Below are positions 33,335-45,103 of a stretch of 64,000 bases of DNA, piece by piece. Under the pieces are notes generated by a model. It was not told the DNA's origin. It did not search any database and saw only the letters and a list, made by a program, of their open reading frames with translations. A program made the translations under genes and the position numbers. The stretch is from Sabethes cyaneus (lineage: Eukaryota; Arthropoda; Insecta; Diptera; Culicidae). The stretch's first letter is position 1; every line of letters begins with the position of its first letter. Location of the stretch: assembly GCF_943734655.1 (NCBI RefSeq), contig NC_071354.1:175246411-175310410 (forward strand), given 5' to 3'.

Positions 33335-35159
33335 GTAAGTGTTTAAATATGCAAACAATGGAGAATTTTACAAGATTGAAGAAAACATTGCTTTTTCCAT
33401 TTCATCGACTGAGCATATAATTTCATCTTAAACAAAAAGCATCCACAAATAATATTTAGTATTCATATCGCTCCAACAATACGAATGCAAACGTCGATAG
33501 AATAAAAGAAATAATTACTGGTGTTCCTTTTGTCTAGACAGACACGCAGAAATGCTTTTGTTCGGTTATTGTTGACTTTTGAATGCGAACTACTAACCAA
33601 AGCTCTAGCGAAGCATGTAAACTACGCCATTACTAGTGGTATCATTATGCTGTAGGATATGTGTCAGCTGAATGGCGGCGCTATGTAACCCTCTCAATAA
33701 TCTACTTTACTGATGCCGTATCAAATACCCTGAAAACACATGCCTTCACAAACGTACAGGCCGTGTGTCGACATTATGTAAACATTGTTCACATTGTATA
33801 TTAAACGAGGGTAAAACATAGATGTGTCTTTATAAAAACGTCTGCACAAGGATATGTTTTTTTTCCTGGACAGACAAACAAATGCATGTGGGCACAACAC
33901 AAGACACATGATTGCTCTGGAATGTAAGTAATAACAGGAAATATGTTTCCATTAAAAACCCACATCAGCTACAAGCACTGTGAAATCTTGTACTGCATCA
34001 ACTGTAACTCTCCCGCACAATGCGAATAAGATTTAATTTATACTGCTCTGACGCTGGTGATTGAGATTTGCTCAATATCCCCGTTTTAATCCTAAAAATA
34101 TGAAACAATACATTTCCTCAGCAGACAATTTTGGCGTCAGACCAAATCCGTTTTTTCTCTCTGAATTCTCAGTATTTTTTTCGCGCTTCACAAAAATGTT
34201 TACTTTTCAGCGAATCTTTCTTCACATTGGCACCATCGAAAAGGATTCAATCGCTGCTCGATCGTCGGTAACCGGGAAACAAAGATTCACTCCAGTGGTT
34301 TCTCATACAACCGAACGACAACAAAAAAAAAAGCTCATACTCATATCCGTTTCGTACGAGCATAAGATCATACTGGGACAAACTGACGCCAGCTTAATCG
34401 TCTGACTCTGGCTGTTCCGGTTTTCCCTCCCCCTGACCGAACGAACGCATGCACGCTAACACACAATATTTATTCAGTTAAATAAACTAGCGGGAGCGAA
34501 CGGGAGCAACCTCATGTGGTATCGCAATATGACACGAGTGCAAGACATTAGATTAACGCGCGACCAAAGAGAGTGCATCGTTCGCATTCAGCTGGAACAC
34601 TGTCGCAGTTTGTCGCGCCCCAAGGATGATGCGTAATCCAAGCTATTTTTTCGGTAAGGATATTTTTTATCAACGTCAATTCTCTTGCAAAATGTTAATT
34701 TTAATGATAAAAACAACGAAATCACATGGTAACTAAAAAATTGTAATAAACTAAAATGAATTTTAACCATTCTGTACGTGTCTTGAGTCTCCATTTTGGC
34801 CCACTGTGCACCGTCGAGTGTTTCAAGAATTGAGCAGTTTAAGTGCAGCTCAGTTGAAAGGATAATCGTCCAATAAATTACAATCAATTGCTGTTTTATA
34901 ACACGAGAAACGTCTTCCTTGAATGTTACGGAATCAATAACCAGGCGTCCCCATAATCAACTATGTACTCGTTATTGTGGGGTATCATATTTGTTGATAT
35001 AATAAAATCGATTAGACTTGGAGGCAGTTTCAGAGAAAATCAGTAAATATACACGATTAATTTAATAAGCCAGAACATAAGATAAAAATTAAACGTAATT
35101 TAAAAATGGTGACAAAAAATAATTAAACAACTACATGCAGTACACGGAAAGAAAATTGA

Positions 35160-35480
35160 TTCCGATGCCATGAATGAAATCATAAAATCATGAAATGTGA
35201 GTTCATGTCAAATCATGACTGAACTGCCATATCAGACAGCACAAAATCATGAATAATAGTTCATGATTTTGTGTTGTGTTGTACTGCAAGAAGCTCGTGA
35301 TATCATGATTTTTATTCATGGTGTATTTTGATAAATCATGAGCTAGAAACCGGGAATCATGAGTCCTTTTGCTCATTTTGGAGAGCAAATTTCTACCTGT
35401 GTAGAACAGCACATTAATACACAATTCAGGTACCATCCAGTACACTTTTTTTAAGATTACGAACATTTTTTTAATAGTTC
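35160..35480. repeat. Cluster of AAATCATGA/TCATGATTT motifs with a hairpin
   Basis: At least seven copies of ATCATGA or its complement occur within ~220 bp. The pair CACAAAATCATGAA and TTCATGATTTTGTG (about 35238-35274) forms a perfect 14-bp stem with a 6-base loop. The unit starts soon after ACACGGAAAGAAAATTGATT (35151), a sequence reminiscent of a DNA-transposon end, but the opposite terminus is not convincing. It may be a degraded palindromic MITE. Confidence 0.5.
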
Positions 35481-37585
35481 AAGATCAGTTTGAAATGTCT
35501 ACTAAATTTTGAAATGTATTAGTTAGCAATTCACGCGGGCTTACAAATATTGTTTTATCAATAGTTTTCCTACCTTATTGTTACTTCGTTGGTGAATAGT
35601 CGATTGCAGGAAAATTGTCCTATTATCCTGACAAAAATTCACAATCTCTCTAACGGCGACAACTGCTCTCCTCACACATATTCCACTCCCCATCATTAGC
35701 AGGTTCGTTGACTGTTAGCAAGACTTGTTTTATTTGCATTTCCTATAGCTTACCAAGCTCTCAAGAAAAAGAATATCTGACACAAAAATAGAAAAGGAAA
35801 CACTGTTCTGTCACAAATTTATCATTTTTTCTTCCTTGTCGTGGCATCTATGCCATGCCATCTACTGTTGTGTACTAGCGTCGATTTGATTCCTTTTGAG
35901 ACAATCTTTTTCGCTTATAATTCCCTAAGGAAATATTGAATTGTTTACACGCTCCAGTTTTTTTTTTCTACTCACGGTATATTTTAACGCCAAATTCGCT
36001 TGTGTCATTCACAAATATTCACATTGCGCGAACCCATTGCAGAATTTACCCTTCACCCTATTTCAAGCTCCCCGCACAATATTCAAGTGAACGTCGAGGC
36101 CCAGCGACATGGTCCTGGTTGTACTGTACTGAGATGGCAGCGAAAGCAGACAACCGGAAGCGTGTTTTTGTTTGATATTATGTTTCCCGCGCAGAAGAAA
36201 AGATAACCGCATGATTATGCATGCTGACGAAGGATACAATCCGATCCAGCGAAAACGCGCCCAACTAGAAAGAGAAGAAATGGAATAGATTTGATTACAG
36301 CTTTCGCTTCACTGTCAGCATAATTCTACAATCAGAAAGATAACAAAACATCAGCAGCAAAGTGATTTATTTTTGGCGTTTCATGGGGAGATATAAAATT
36401 ATTACAACCAGGCCAAGGTCATTACAATAACATTGAAAAATGTTGTCCGAAAACTGATTCATAAGCATAAGCATAAGCATGGGATACCGCCCGTGATTGT
36501 CCGAAAACGGATTCTCACAATTAGTAAATTGAATCATAAAGTTTACAGTAATTTAGCAGCACATAATTATTTATTAAAACTTAATTTTTTAGTACGCCAG
36601 GACACAGATAGTCGACTCTTTTGGCACTATTTTTGAATTCCCAGTCCTGTCCGGTGCGGTGCAATTTTCATTTCCTGTTAAGTTTTAATTCACTTTGTCT
36701 TTTATCCCATTGCCGTTCCGTGTGACAAACTGTTGCATATAGTCATTTTTGCTGGTTTGCACGAAACGTCACGTTCCCTGTGGCTAACAAACAACGACAT
36801 GATGACGGAACGTGAGAAAACCACAGAAGTAAGCTAAACCGACGTTCATTAGCATTCTGGAGAGGTGGCGCGGAGCTTTCAAACCGTAAAACACTATGAG
36901 TAAGGATTTTTTTAATGAAACAAGCAGTCGACCGAGCTTTTGACAAATAACAAGCTTTATTTTGATAAAGATATTTTTATTGTTCTAAGAGGATGGAAAT
37001 GGGTTTTTCAGAATTCGTGCCACGTGGCCACGTGCTGTGTAATAAAATCACATAACTTTATATACTCCTATCAGTGCCTTTCAAATTTCAACATAGAATA
37101 TGTTCGAAAGCTCGTTGAAGTGAAAAATTCTCTACTGTTTAATATATTTCCCAAATATCTCATTATTTGTGTATATTAGAAAAGATTAAAAATAATTTAT
37201 TAAACTGAAAACTAATTTCTATGTATGAATATTTGCCATTTTGATTAACTTCTCAGCGTTTGAAAAAGGATTGGTCAAACAGGAAGGACATAATGAAATA
37301 AACTCGGATGAAATCATCTTTCATAATTGAGAAAAAATTGAAATAAGGAAACATGGGAGCAAAATTTCTATGCTCCCTAAATTACTGAAACACTGCGAGT
37401 GAATTTGTCATTTTTAATTATCGTATCACCATTTGTATCGCTTCAAAAAGGGATATTTCAAAAGCCACCAAGCGATTCTAAATACCGCACTCCGCTATGT
37501 TTCGGTCGGTTTAGAAAACATGATAAATTCTATACTTATTCATGCTTTTCCTAAGCTTTTAAATCCGGACCGAATTTGAAAGTTA

Positions 37586-37796
37586 CAGCAGTCCCCCGAA
37601 TAACGCGGTGGGTGGTAGTGTACGCCCATGGCGATTTCTTAGTGGTCCATTAACTAATAAAGGTGATTTTTGGTACATTGTTAGTATGTGGTACAACCTA
37701 GTCAACTACCAAAAATGAACTTTATTGGTGAATGGACCACAGAGATATCGTAATGGGTGTACAACACCACCCATCGCGTTATTCGGGGGATTCCTG
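37586..37796. mobile_element. MITE with CCCCCGAATAACGCG inverted repeats, TA target
   Basis: The ends are CAGCAGTCCCCCGAATAACG and, reverse-complemented, CAGGAATCCCCCGAATAACG. The similarity continues inward (GTGGGTGGT / ATGGGTGGTG, and further GTGGTCC / GGACCAC) over about 95 bp each side. TA flanks both ends (37584-37585 and 37797-37798). It is 211 bp long and non-coding, and resembles a Tc1/mariner/pogo-type MITE by its CAG start and TA target. Confidence 0.9.
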
Positions 37797-37798
37797 TA

Positions 37799-38543
37799 TA
37801 TGAATGAGTCAAACATAACAAACTGTTAAAACTAATACCGGACTTGCTGGTCGTGCGTGTCGGCGTTATTTTGACATTATAATCCTGCGATACAGACCAT
37901 GCATTTGACAAGCTTTTAAAACAAATGATCTGCTGCTGAGCTTGATAGCACTATAATCTGGCCATGACACAGTTGCAGTTGACAACCTCCTCGATAGGTT
38001 TTGATATTCTGTTCAGCTATGGAAGTGGCCTCTGGCCTAGCTTGGCAGGCAATTGAATGGACATAATATGGCTTCATTATTGTCGTGATGTATTTTGATT
38101 AGTTTGCCATTGTCTCATGCAATGTGTCCATTTATGTCATTAAATGCCACCGATTGCAATACTACTTACGTTATTAAAATTTATATTTGTCATATTTACC
38201 TTCATCGTTAGAAAACAGTCTCATACTGCTGTTGTATAGGTATGTGCATATATTGTTTGTTCCGGATCGTTCTATATTTGTACTGAAAAAAGGATTAATG
38301 CATATTTGCATATACATGCATATGAAACATGAAAAACGGCAACCGAATAGAAATCGCATATTTTTTCAACTATTGTAAGTGTTGTGTTTATATATAATTA
38401 CAGGCTTCATTTTCGGTTTTTTGCTTAGTAAATGCTCACTTGACTACATCGCCTCAACAAAACAGAATTCGAAAAAGTAATGTGAAGGGCAATTGTAGAG
38501 TTAATTATTATCTACAATATTGCTGAAGAAAGTACAATTTTAT
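37799..38543. other. No recognised gene
   Basis: An AT-rich interval between a MITE and the second fold-back element. I see no coding, RNA or repeat signal beyond low-complexity CATATGCATAT-like stretches near 38300. Confidence 0.4.
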
Positions 38544-39116
38544 CTTTTGCATTTACGGCGCTATGGGGCGGCTACTCTGTTGGTAGCAAAAAGAGCGCGT
38601 AGAAGAAAGTAATAAAATTTTAGAGTAAGGCGAAAGAGCAGAAAGGTGAGAGAGGCGCTGGACAAAAGGAGACTGCACAGCCCCCTTACGTCGCTCGCTT
38701 AATAAGGGGGTTGTGACGTCTCCTTTTGTCCAGCGCCTCTATGGTTCAAAGGTACATTAGTACCAGCAAGCCACAGGCCTTGGCGGGTGTTGTTGGTTCG
38801 AATCCGGTTATAATCTGAGATTATAGCTTGGTTCGACCTATGCACCTTCCAGCATTGGACAAAAGGTACGAGTCACAGCGACTACTTGTTAAGCGTAGCC
38901 CTCCCCCCTCTCTCACCTTTCCGCTCTTGCTCTTCACTCTAAAATTCCATTATTTTCTTCTACCGTCCCTTCGTCAATTGTAAAAGAACTACCGTGTCAA
39001 AAAATATTAATTATACATGCCTGACCTCATTTCAAGGTCAAGACAAAAAGAGGGGGGAATCTAGCTCATTTGGCTACCAATGAGGTAGCAGCCCCATAGC
39101 GCCGTAAATACAAAAG
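38544..39116. mobile_element. Second fold-back element, with outer inverted repeats
   Basis: Outer inverted ends CTTTTGCATTTACGGCGCTA (38544) and the complement of TAGCGCCGTAAATACAAAAG (ending 39116) extend with TATGGGGC and TTGGTAGC for about 45 bp. The right half is homologous to the right arm of 31132-32000: CCAGCGCCTCTATGGTTC, GGTTCGAATCC, GCACCTTCCAGCATTGGACA, then TCAAAAAATATTAAT and a GACCTCATTTCAAGGTC palindrome. The left half repeats only the distal part in inverse order (38595-38650 against about 38900-38965). A central stem, AGAGGCGCTGGACAAAAGGA paired with its complement, spans 38651-38740. It is non-coding. Confidence 0.85.
38742..38805 (+). promoter_or_regulatory. tRNA-like A and B boxes of the second fold-back
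   Basis: TGGTTCAAAGG (38742-38752) and GGTTCGAATCC (38795-38805) are both unchanged from the 31.7-kb copy. Flanking bases differ at many sites (for example TACATTAGTACCAGC against TACAAGTACCAGC). Conservation of the boxes against a diverged background suggests, but does not prove, that Pol III transcription matters to this family. Only one arm carries them here. Confidence 0.55.
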
Positions 39117-39132
39117 TCACATTCCACGCACT

Positions 39133-39285
39133 TGTACACCGTAAGCGTAAAAATCAGTGACAAGATCTCTGTACTTCCGGGACTACGCGAGGCAGTCATC
39201 TGGGACCATTACTGTTTGAATTGTATATCAAACTAACCTTCAAGCGGCATATATCGTTCAATGTTGCCAAAACTGTTTGACTTTC
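39133..39285 (+). pseudogene. Non-LTR reverse transcriptase fragment
   Basis: The plus strand encodes SVKISDKIS, and after a one-base shift TSGTTRGSHLGPLLFELYI. The latter is the degraded SGVPQGS-LGPLLF block of a Jockey/I/CR1-type RT. About 150 bp remain, directly beside the fold-back end at 39116. It lacks any catalytic box and is not functional. Confidence 0.7.
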
Positions 39286-39487
39286 GTCAGTCCCAGCGAG
39301 CGGCATATTCCAAATTTATTCTATTGCTTCTATGTTTGCTGTATTAATTAGGTGTGAAGGGCCATTATGGCACAGTATTGCCTGTTAATCAAGGAGGTTC
39401 CAATTACTACCTGACATGGCTTACTGAATTAATAGTGACGTAGTTAGCAGCTTTGGACCTTAGAAAAACAGACTAATATAATTTTAA

Positions 39488-40312
39488 ATGCTCTCTCTCA
39501 CACTCTTGACGTAGGACTACGTCTTACGGCAAGGTTTGGGATAGGGTGAGGGTTGAGACAAGGTGACGGCTTATTCTGCTTGTTGTTCATCATCGCTGTT
39601 GAGGGCGTGATCCGACGAGCGGGCGTCGAAACGAGAGGGACGACTTTCACCAAGGGAAAGCAACTCCTAGGATTTGCAGATGATTTTGATATCATTGCCA
39701 AGAACTTTGCGTCGGCGGAGGCAATCTACGTTACACTGAAAGCAGAATCTAGGAGGATTGGACAAAAAATATGCGTCGGTGACCAGATATATGAAACCAA
39801 GAGGCTCAAAGGAAAGAACCACGTGCCTCCCACGGACGGTAACCGTTGGCGGCGATTTACTAGAGAAGTGGTAGTTCAAGTAGCATAGACCGCCGTACGA
39901 AACTGATAATGTACAAAACTATTATTAGACCGGTAGTTTTTTATGGACTTGAAGTCTTGACGCTGCTTACGAAGGACATAAGCCATGTTCGAGCGAAAGG
40001 GGCTGCGGACAATATTTGGTAGAGTACAAACCGAAAGCGGAGAGTGGCGGAGGCGTATGAATCTCAAGCTACAGGCACTGCTTGAATAGATTCACATCGT
40101 ACATCTGGCCAAAGACAGCTCTTTTCAACATCCCCAACGGCACCTGGAACAGAGGGACTCAAAGTGCAAGCTTGCTCGACCAGGTTGAAAGTGATTTGCG
40201 ACTCCTGAGACGACTGGGAAATTGGCGACGAGTGGCCTAAGATCGAGTTGATTGGAGACGTCTGCTTGAAACAGCACGAGCTACCCTGGATCTATGCTGC
40301 TGACGACTGATG
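39488..40312 (+). pseudogene. RTE-like RT C-terminal half
   Basis: A 111-codon frame (39553-39888) contains LRQGDGLFCLLFIIAVEGVI, ETRGTTFTKGKQLLG and an intact FADD box (residues 41-44), then EAIYVTLKAESRRIGQKI. After several stops the downstream landmarks appear in order: FERKGLRTIFGRVQTESGEW, RRRMNLKLQAL, IHIVHLAK and a PGSMLLT-like end near 40300. The 5' part (endonuclease, first catalytic Asp) is absent. The order and orientation match a single 5'-truncated copy. Confidence 0.85.
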
Positions 40313-40377
40313 TTTCAAATATTGCGATCATAGACCGAACATTTTTTACGAAGGTGTAAGCAAATTTTCCAAGTAAG

Positions 40378-40620
40378 CTAGGAAAAGTGTTACAGCAAAT
40401 CAACGAAAAAGGTGATGGATGGAGCAGTGCTTTTTCTCAGCTATTCAGAAACTAATAAAGCTGATTTTTAGTATATTGTTAGAACCTATCATAAGCTTGA
40501 CAAAAATCAAAAAATCAGCGAAATTGATATGAAAGAAACTGGCAAATTGCCAAGGGTGTGTAGAACCACCCAACACCGCACTTGGAAAACTATCGCATTG
40601 GGAAAATGTTTGTTAGTCAA
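40378..40620. repeat. Diverged relative of the 37586 MITE
   Basis: AAACTAATAAAGCTGATTTT and TAGTATATTGTTAGAA correspond to AACTAATAAAGGTGATTTTT and GGTACATTGTTAGTA inside 37586-37796. GGGTGTGTAGAACCACCCAA corresponds to GGGTGTACAACACCACCCAT. The termini are too eroded to define. Confidence 0.5.
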
Positions 40621-43271
40621 TTGATTCCTTCACATTGTGTTTTTCTACTGGTTTATACAACATAACAAGATAGTAATCAGCTATAAGTTTTACACTAGGA
40701 ATTGAATTGACTGATCAAAATCAAAAGCAAATTACGTGACATATTCTACATCATGCAGCTTAAAATAAAACGATCTCAACTATTGATTATAAATCATTTG
40801 CAGTATTAATATTTATTTAAATCGGGTTAATTTTCTCGACATCAACATTGCATATAAACAATTTCCAATTCTGCTGGCTGGAGACGTTTACGTAAACATT
40901 CGCTACACATCCTCGACACCGACAAGTGTTCAATAAATAAGTCTTAAAATTAACGTTTGCAATTCCGATTTAGCCAATTTCCAGTGAGAATAGTTTGCGA
41001 ATTGAAACCAAACATCTATGCACTAATATGTAAACATTGTGATGCGGATGGCATCATCACGATCTCACGTTTCACACACAACAGGCCTCCTCGAGGAACC
41101 GGGAAGTAAAGCACGAATGATATCTTTGGCTTTCTATTTTAATATAATGACAGTTATAAACGGCAGAAGAATGGTTTGCTCTCTTTTTCTTGCAGCAATA
41201 TTCCATTGTGTATTGTTTAGCCGTAATTCAAATCTTCTTAGGCATTTTTACAGCAGCTGCATTGTATAAACCAATGAAGTATTGTATACAGTTTGCATCA
41301 TGCTTTGTCAATAAAGATGTCATAAATTACGATATAACGAGGCAAGCTATCAATTCAATTGCACATAGGAGGTCCGCCACGTTTGGAGGTTTGAAGAAGC
41401 TACTTGAAATGACTTTTGCTTATCTCAATGTAATTAGAACTCCATCTCTGTCAGTATGAACGTGGAAGACTATTTTTATATACTACCTAAAACAGGATAC
41501 AGGCGCATAAATAAATAAATGAATAAAAATGAACATATTCTGGAACAAATCATATTAAGGATCTTATATGTCCATTGAGCTTTTCTTTATTGTGTAATGT
41601 AATCCTCAGAATATGTACAGTACGAAGCGGCTCAATATATAAAAAAAACCGAAAGTGATAAAATGCCACATTCATCCAGCAAATTGAATTGAATGCAAAC
41701 GAGCCTAATTTGAATTATGCTGTAAACGCGTGCGATCCCACCCCGTCGTCATCAGCTAGCTAAACAGGAAAGCAGAAGCTTCGTCAAAGCATGAAAGTTG
41801 TTTTCGGAAATTTTACCCACATTTCATGGCTCCCGACAAAGCCGCACTGTCAGTTGTAAGTCATTTTATTTGAAAAGAAAAAAAAGCAAAAGCTGTCAAC
41901 ATAATTCTAGCTCCTCCTTCTGTTTGTGCGGGTGAAGCCTGGATTCAATATCTGTTGGCCACGCCGTTTACACAATGGTAGAAAAAATAAAATTAGAAGC
42001 AGTGATAGGGAGTGCATTTTATATTAAATGTTCTTGAAATATGTCCTTTTGAGCGACATTGAATCCACTCCGCTCTGGACTAAACTGTCAATGGGTAAAT
42101 CAACGCTACGTTTTGTATTTAAAAAAATTCTAGGTAAAGGTCACCGAGGAAAGAACTGATGAAGCGCACTTTCGACTATATTTTCGAACAGTTTATTTTA
42201 TTGTAAAAACCGACTTCCTAATGCACTCCCAACACAAGAAGCATTTCAAGCGAAATTTCATTTTATATTGGCGCTATCCTGCTCTGCCATTTGAATTGAT
42301 TGACACTCGCCCAGCTGGGAGCCAAATGGGAAACTTTTGAATTATAAAAATAACAAAACAAACTTAACAAAAAGCTTTCTGGGAACTTACGAATGGTGGT
42401 GCAGTGTGCGAGACAGCTGAAAAAAAACTATTCGCAATCCCCGAAGAATCGTCAGATTTTTTACCATAAATCAAACGCGTCGCGTCGGCTGCACTTTTCA
42501 GCCCAGCGAGACGACTCAAACGGGATACTAATGGTCTTCGTTCGATGTTTGTAACGTAGGCTTTATTTCCCCCGATCTATAATTCATTTGTAAAATGAAT
42601 CTTTTTATTGTTCCCAGTGGCATGAAGCACTGTTAAAGCATTATTGCTAAAGCAATGCGCAAGCTGAAAAAATCATCCCTGCAACCCTTACACTAATCTT
42701 ACTTCCTTGAATCTTGACCCAGTTTTGCACTGTTGTAATGGACCGAGAAAAGAATTCCATCCACAAGATTTTCTTGTCTACTGTGCTGAATGTTAAAATA
42801 ATGTTTTTATTTCGATTCGTAACCCATCTAGTGGTTTTAAGTCGAATGAAATTGTTCAATTGGAATTAATGGGGATCGAAATAATTCGTATGAACATTTC
42901 ATATTGAGGAAAGTGACCTCTTTATAGTGGCCGGATCCGGGCCGGATAGGATTGCTGCTTGTTTAGCTTTTAGACGAAAAATATGAACGCAATTCATATT
43001 TTATAGAGGTAGGCATTGAGATCAAATTATTCAGAATTATTGTGCATTTAATTCTGTTATAATTTAAGCCTATTCGAAAAATGTTTATGGTAAACGATCA
43101 TTATTTTCAAGAGGTTAATTTTATAAACGATTAAATAAAGAGCTTTTACTCTGATGCAGTGCACATTATAGCGTGCTTAAATCCGTCGGGATTCCTGGAC
43201 TGGCACTTACGCAATTACGTAGAAGCAAAAGCATCAATGTGACTAACTAACAGTACAGAGAATATAGGCTA
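40621..43271. other. No recognised gene
   Basis: A 2.6-kb AT-rich interval without supported coding sequence. The 76- and 89-codon plus frames at 41039-41269 and 41190-41459 overlap and have no recognised motif. No transposon ends were identified. Confidence 0.4.
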
Positions 43272-43394
43272 CAGATCCGACAAAGTACTCAAACTGCTAA
43301 ATTTTGAATCAAAACGGAAAGATACCTTTACTTATGATGGCACTCCCCGTTTCAATTCAAAATTTAGCGGTTTTTGAGTGCCTTGTCGGGTCTG
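43272..43394. mobile_element. Palindromic MITE, CAGAYCCGACAAG ends, TA target
   Basis: CAGATCCGACAAAGTACTCA at the left matches the reverse complement of the right end, CAGACCCGACAAGGCACTCA. The arms continue through GCTAAATTTTGAATC on both sides, covering about 50 of 61 bp each. TA flanks (43270-43271, 43395-43396) fit. The element is almost a perfect palindrome of 123 bp. Confidence 0.9.
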
Positions 43395-43569
43395 TAATCT
43401 AGAGTCTCTGCAGGGAATAGTAGTAAAGCGGCACGCTATTCTCAGTATAGATCATTGCATGAAACAAGATAACTTCACTTTTTGACCTTTTCCGGTGATT
43501 TATTTCCATGTTGTTAGAAATTAAAGATTGTAAGATTTCAATAAACGTCCTTATAATCGAATTTTTCAG

Positions 43570-43606
43570 ATTTTACATATATTTAAAGCAGTCGGCACAG
43601 TTCAAG
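43570..43606 (+). other. Candidate 37-nt micro-exon (splice-site pair)
   Basis: The acceptor-like ATAATCGAATTTTTCAG ends at 43569. The donor CAAG then GTAAGTAGC begins at 43607. The donor lies 11 bp before the TA that bounds the Tc1/mariner relic, so it could equally be unrelated to any transcript. Confidence 0.2.
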
Positions 43607-43619
43607 GTAAGTAGCAATA

Positions 43620-44643
43620 ACTGTCAGTAAAGTAAATGGCCACAAAATTAAGACGCCTGTATAAATTTCAATATTGAGTGTATTTCGTGTAAAGTATAAT
43701 CATAAAATTTATCCTAAATTAGTCCAATTCAAATCTTTCTTCATTGAAAAGCGTTACAGCTGGCACGCACGATATCCTGAGGCATTTTGCCCTAAATTTT
43801 CTCCAAACGTTGTTTGAAAGTATCCACAGAGGGGTCAGTCCCGGCATAGTGGTTAGCATTCACACCGAGGACCCGGACTCAAATCCCAACGCCGCAGAAG
43901 CTACGAATGACCCAAGCTGTTAAAATGACTATCTAACGCAATCTAACAAAAAAAAAGTATCCACGGTCAATCAAAGGAATCTTCAAATTTTGGAAAGACA
44001 TCTCCATACCATCACCCTGGAAGCATTCTGGAGCCTTTGAATGCCCAGTTTATCCCAAGAAATATCAAAAAAATGTGCTACATATATCCGATCATTTTGT
44101 TGGTTGTGGTGATCTTGTAGCAGGAACATTTTTTCGTCTGAAAACAGAATTTTACAACCACCGTGCCGCTTGAGCGACAGCCTACATCTTTCGACTCTTG
44201 CAATCTTCTGCTTTTCAGCCAACTGTTGTTTTTTGTATGGAACCAATCTTAGATCATCTTTCAAATCGTTCTTCATGGTGAAATCAAATCATTCTTCATG
44301 TGAAATCTCCAGTTCCTTGACCATCTTACGTCCAGACTGATCTGGTTTCCGTCGAATTCGCTCTCTTACTCGTTTGATCTCTTCCGGTACGATGTCCCTA
44401 GAGTTCATTTACTACCTAGTTTGGGGAGTATTTCCTAAGTATCGGTTCCCTTTCTTGTATCGCAAAAACAAATTTATCACAAGTTCCCTTTTTGCGTCCA
44501 TGATTATCACGACTCTTAAACGAATGAAAATTCAATACAAACTTGCACGCTGTGTTGACATTTAAACCTCCTTAAACGAAAAATATGAGTATATCTGTGA
44601 TTAACCCATTTTTAATTAAAGTCGTCCAAGAAACACTGACAGT
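43620..44643 (-). pseudogene. Tc1/mariner element with degraded transposase
   Basis: Likely ends are ACTGTCAGT (43620-43628) and ACTGACAGT (44635-44643), each bordered by TA. On the minus strand the transposase starts MDAKRELVINLFLRYKKGN (about 44502). It continues through ERIRRKPDQSGRKMVKELEI and a 97-codon frame with MKNDLKDDLRLVPYKKQQL, KILFSDEKMFLLQDHHNQQN and ASRVMVWRCLSKI. FSDEK holds the first catalytic Asp of the DDE/D triad. This form resembles the DD37E-type mosquito elements. Stops and frameshifts separate the pieces, and a SINE sits in the C-terminal part. It cannot make transposase. Confidence 0.85.
43828..43953 (+). mobile_element. tRNA-derived SINE (family S2) in the Tc1/mariner relic
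   Basis: The head GTCCCGGCATAGTGGTTAGC contains a good A box (TAGTGGTTAGC). GACTCAAATCCCAACG is a recognisable, slightly decayed B box. The tail is TCTAACAAAAAAAAA. The 11-bp duplication AAAGTATCCAC at 43817-43827 and 43954-43964 marks insertion into the transposase. Sequence and tail differ from family S1, so it is a separate SINE family. Confidence 0.9.
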
Positions 44644-44889
44644 TATTACTGTCTCACCCTGCACTTAAGGTTAAATTAGTCGTCATCGATTCTGCCAATT
44701 ACAAAAGCATTTTTTTGTTTGAAACAAAAATTCTGTTTATGAAAATATATGCGCTGTGTTCAAATTGGCAAGAAGAATGCAGTATTTACATTTTTATAGA
44801 CAGAATCCCACTTTTGGGCCGAAAAACTGCTTCCGAAATTGGGCTTTCCGACGAAAAGTTAAAGACTGCTAGTTTCACGTTAACACATT

Positions 44890-44995
44890 ATTACAACCAT
44901 AAATCTGTAAATCATCAGCAAATCGACAATGTAGAAACTGAAAAGAAGTGGACCTAGAACTGATCCCCGAGGAACACTAGATGAAACAGTTAAGA
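44890..44995 (-). pseudogene. Non-LTR reverse transcriptase fragment
   Basis: The minus strand reads FLTVSSSVPRGSVLGPLLFS then FYIVDLLMIY, a degraded SGVPQGSVLGPLLFSLYINDL block. Only about 105 bp are recognisable. Its upstream side is cut by the MITE at 44997. Confidence 0.7.
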
Positions 44996-44996
44996 A

Positions 44997-45103
44997 CCCT
45001 ACTAGCACAGTTGTAATAAAATTGTTGTGGTAACCAAATAATGACTAATTTCAGTCGTATTTCGGTTGCTTCAACAAAATGGACCTATAGTGTGCTACTT
45101 GGG
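44997..45103. mobile_element. CCCWASTAGCACA MITE, 107 bp
   Basis: The left end CCCTACTAGCACAGTTGTAA and the right end, reverse-complemented, CCCAAGTAGCACACTATAGG are related. The interior arms TAATAAAATTGTTGTGGT and its approximate complement pair imperfectly. The flanks read AA on each side, so the expected TA has decayed or the limits are off by a base. The terminal CCCAAGTA motif links it to 12118-12222. Confidence 0.65.

Larger units (their letters stand above)
32746..37585. other. No recognised gene
   Basis: Nearly 5 kb without a supported gene. Points of interest inside: a short tandem TTTATGCCTAACAGGCC/TTTATGCCTAACGTGCC around 32865-32900; a candidate micro-exon at 33321-33334; a cluster of ATCATGA motifs at 35160-35380; and a (CATAAG)n run near 36462-36480. 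Frames of 87-114 codons (34061-34405 plus, 34588-34887 minus, 35203-35466 minus) carry no motif I recognise. Confidence 0.4.
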
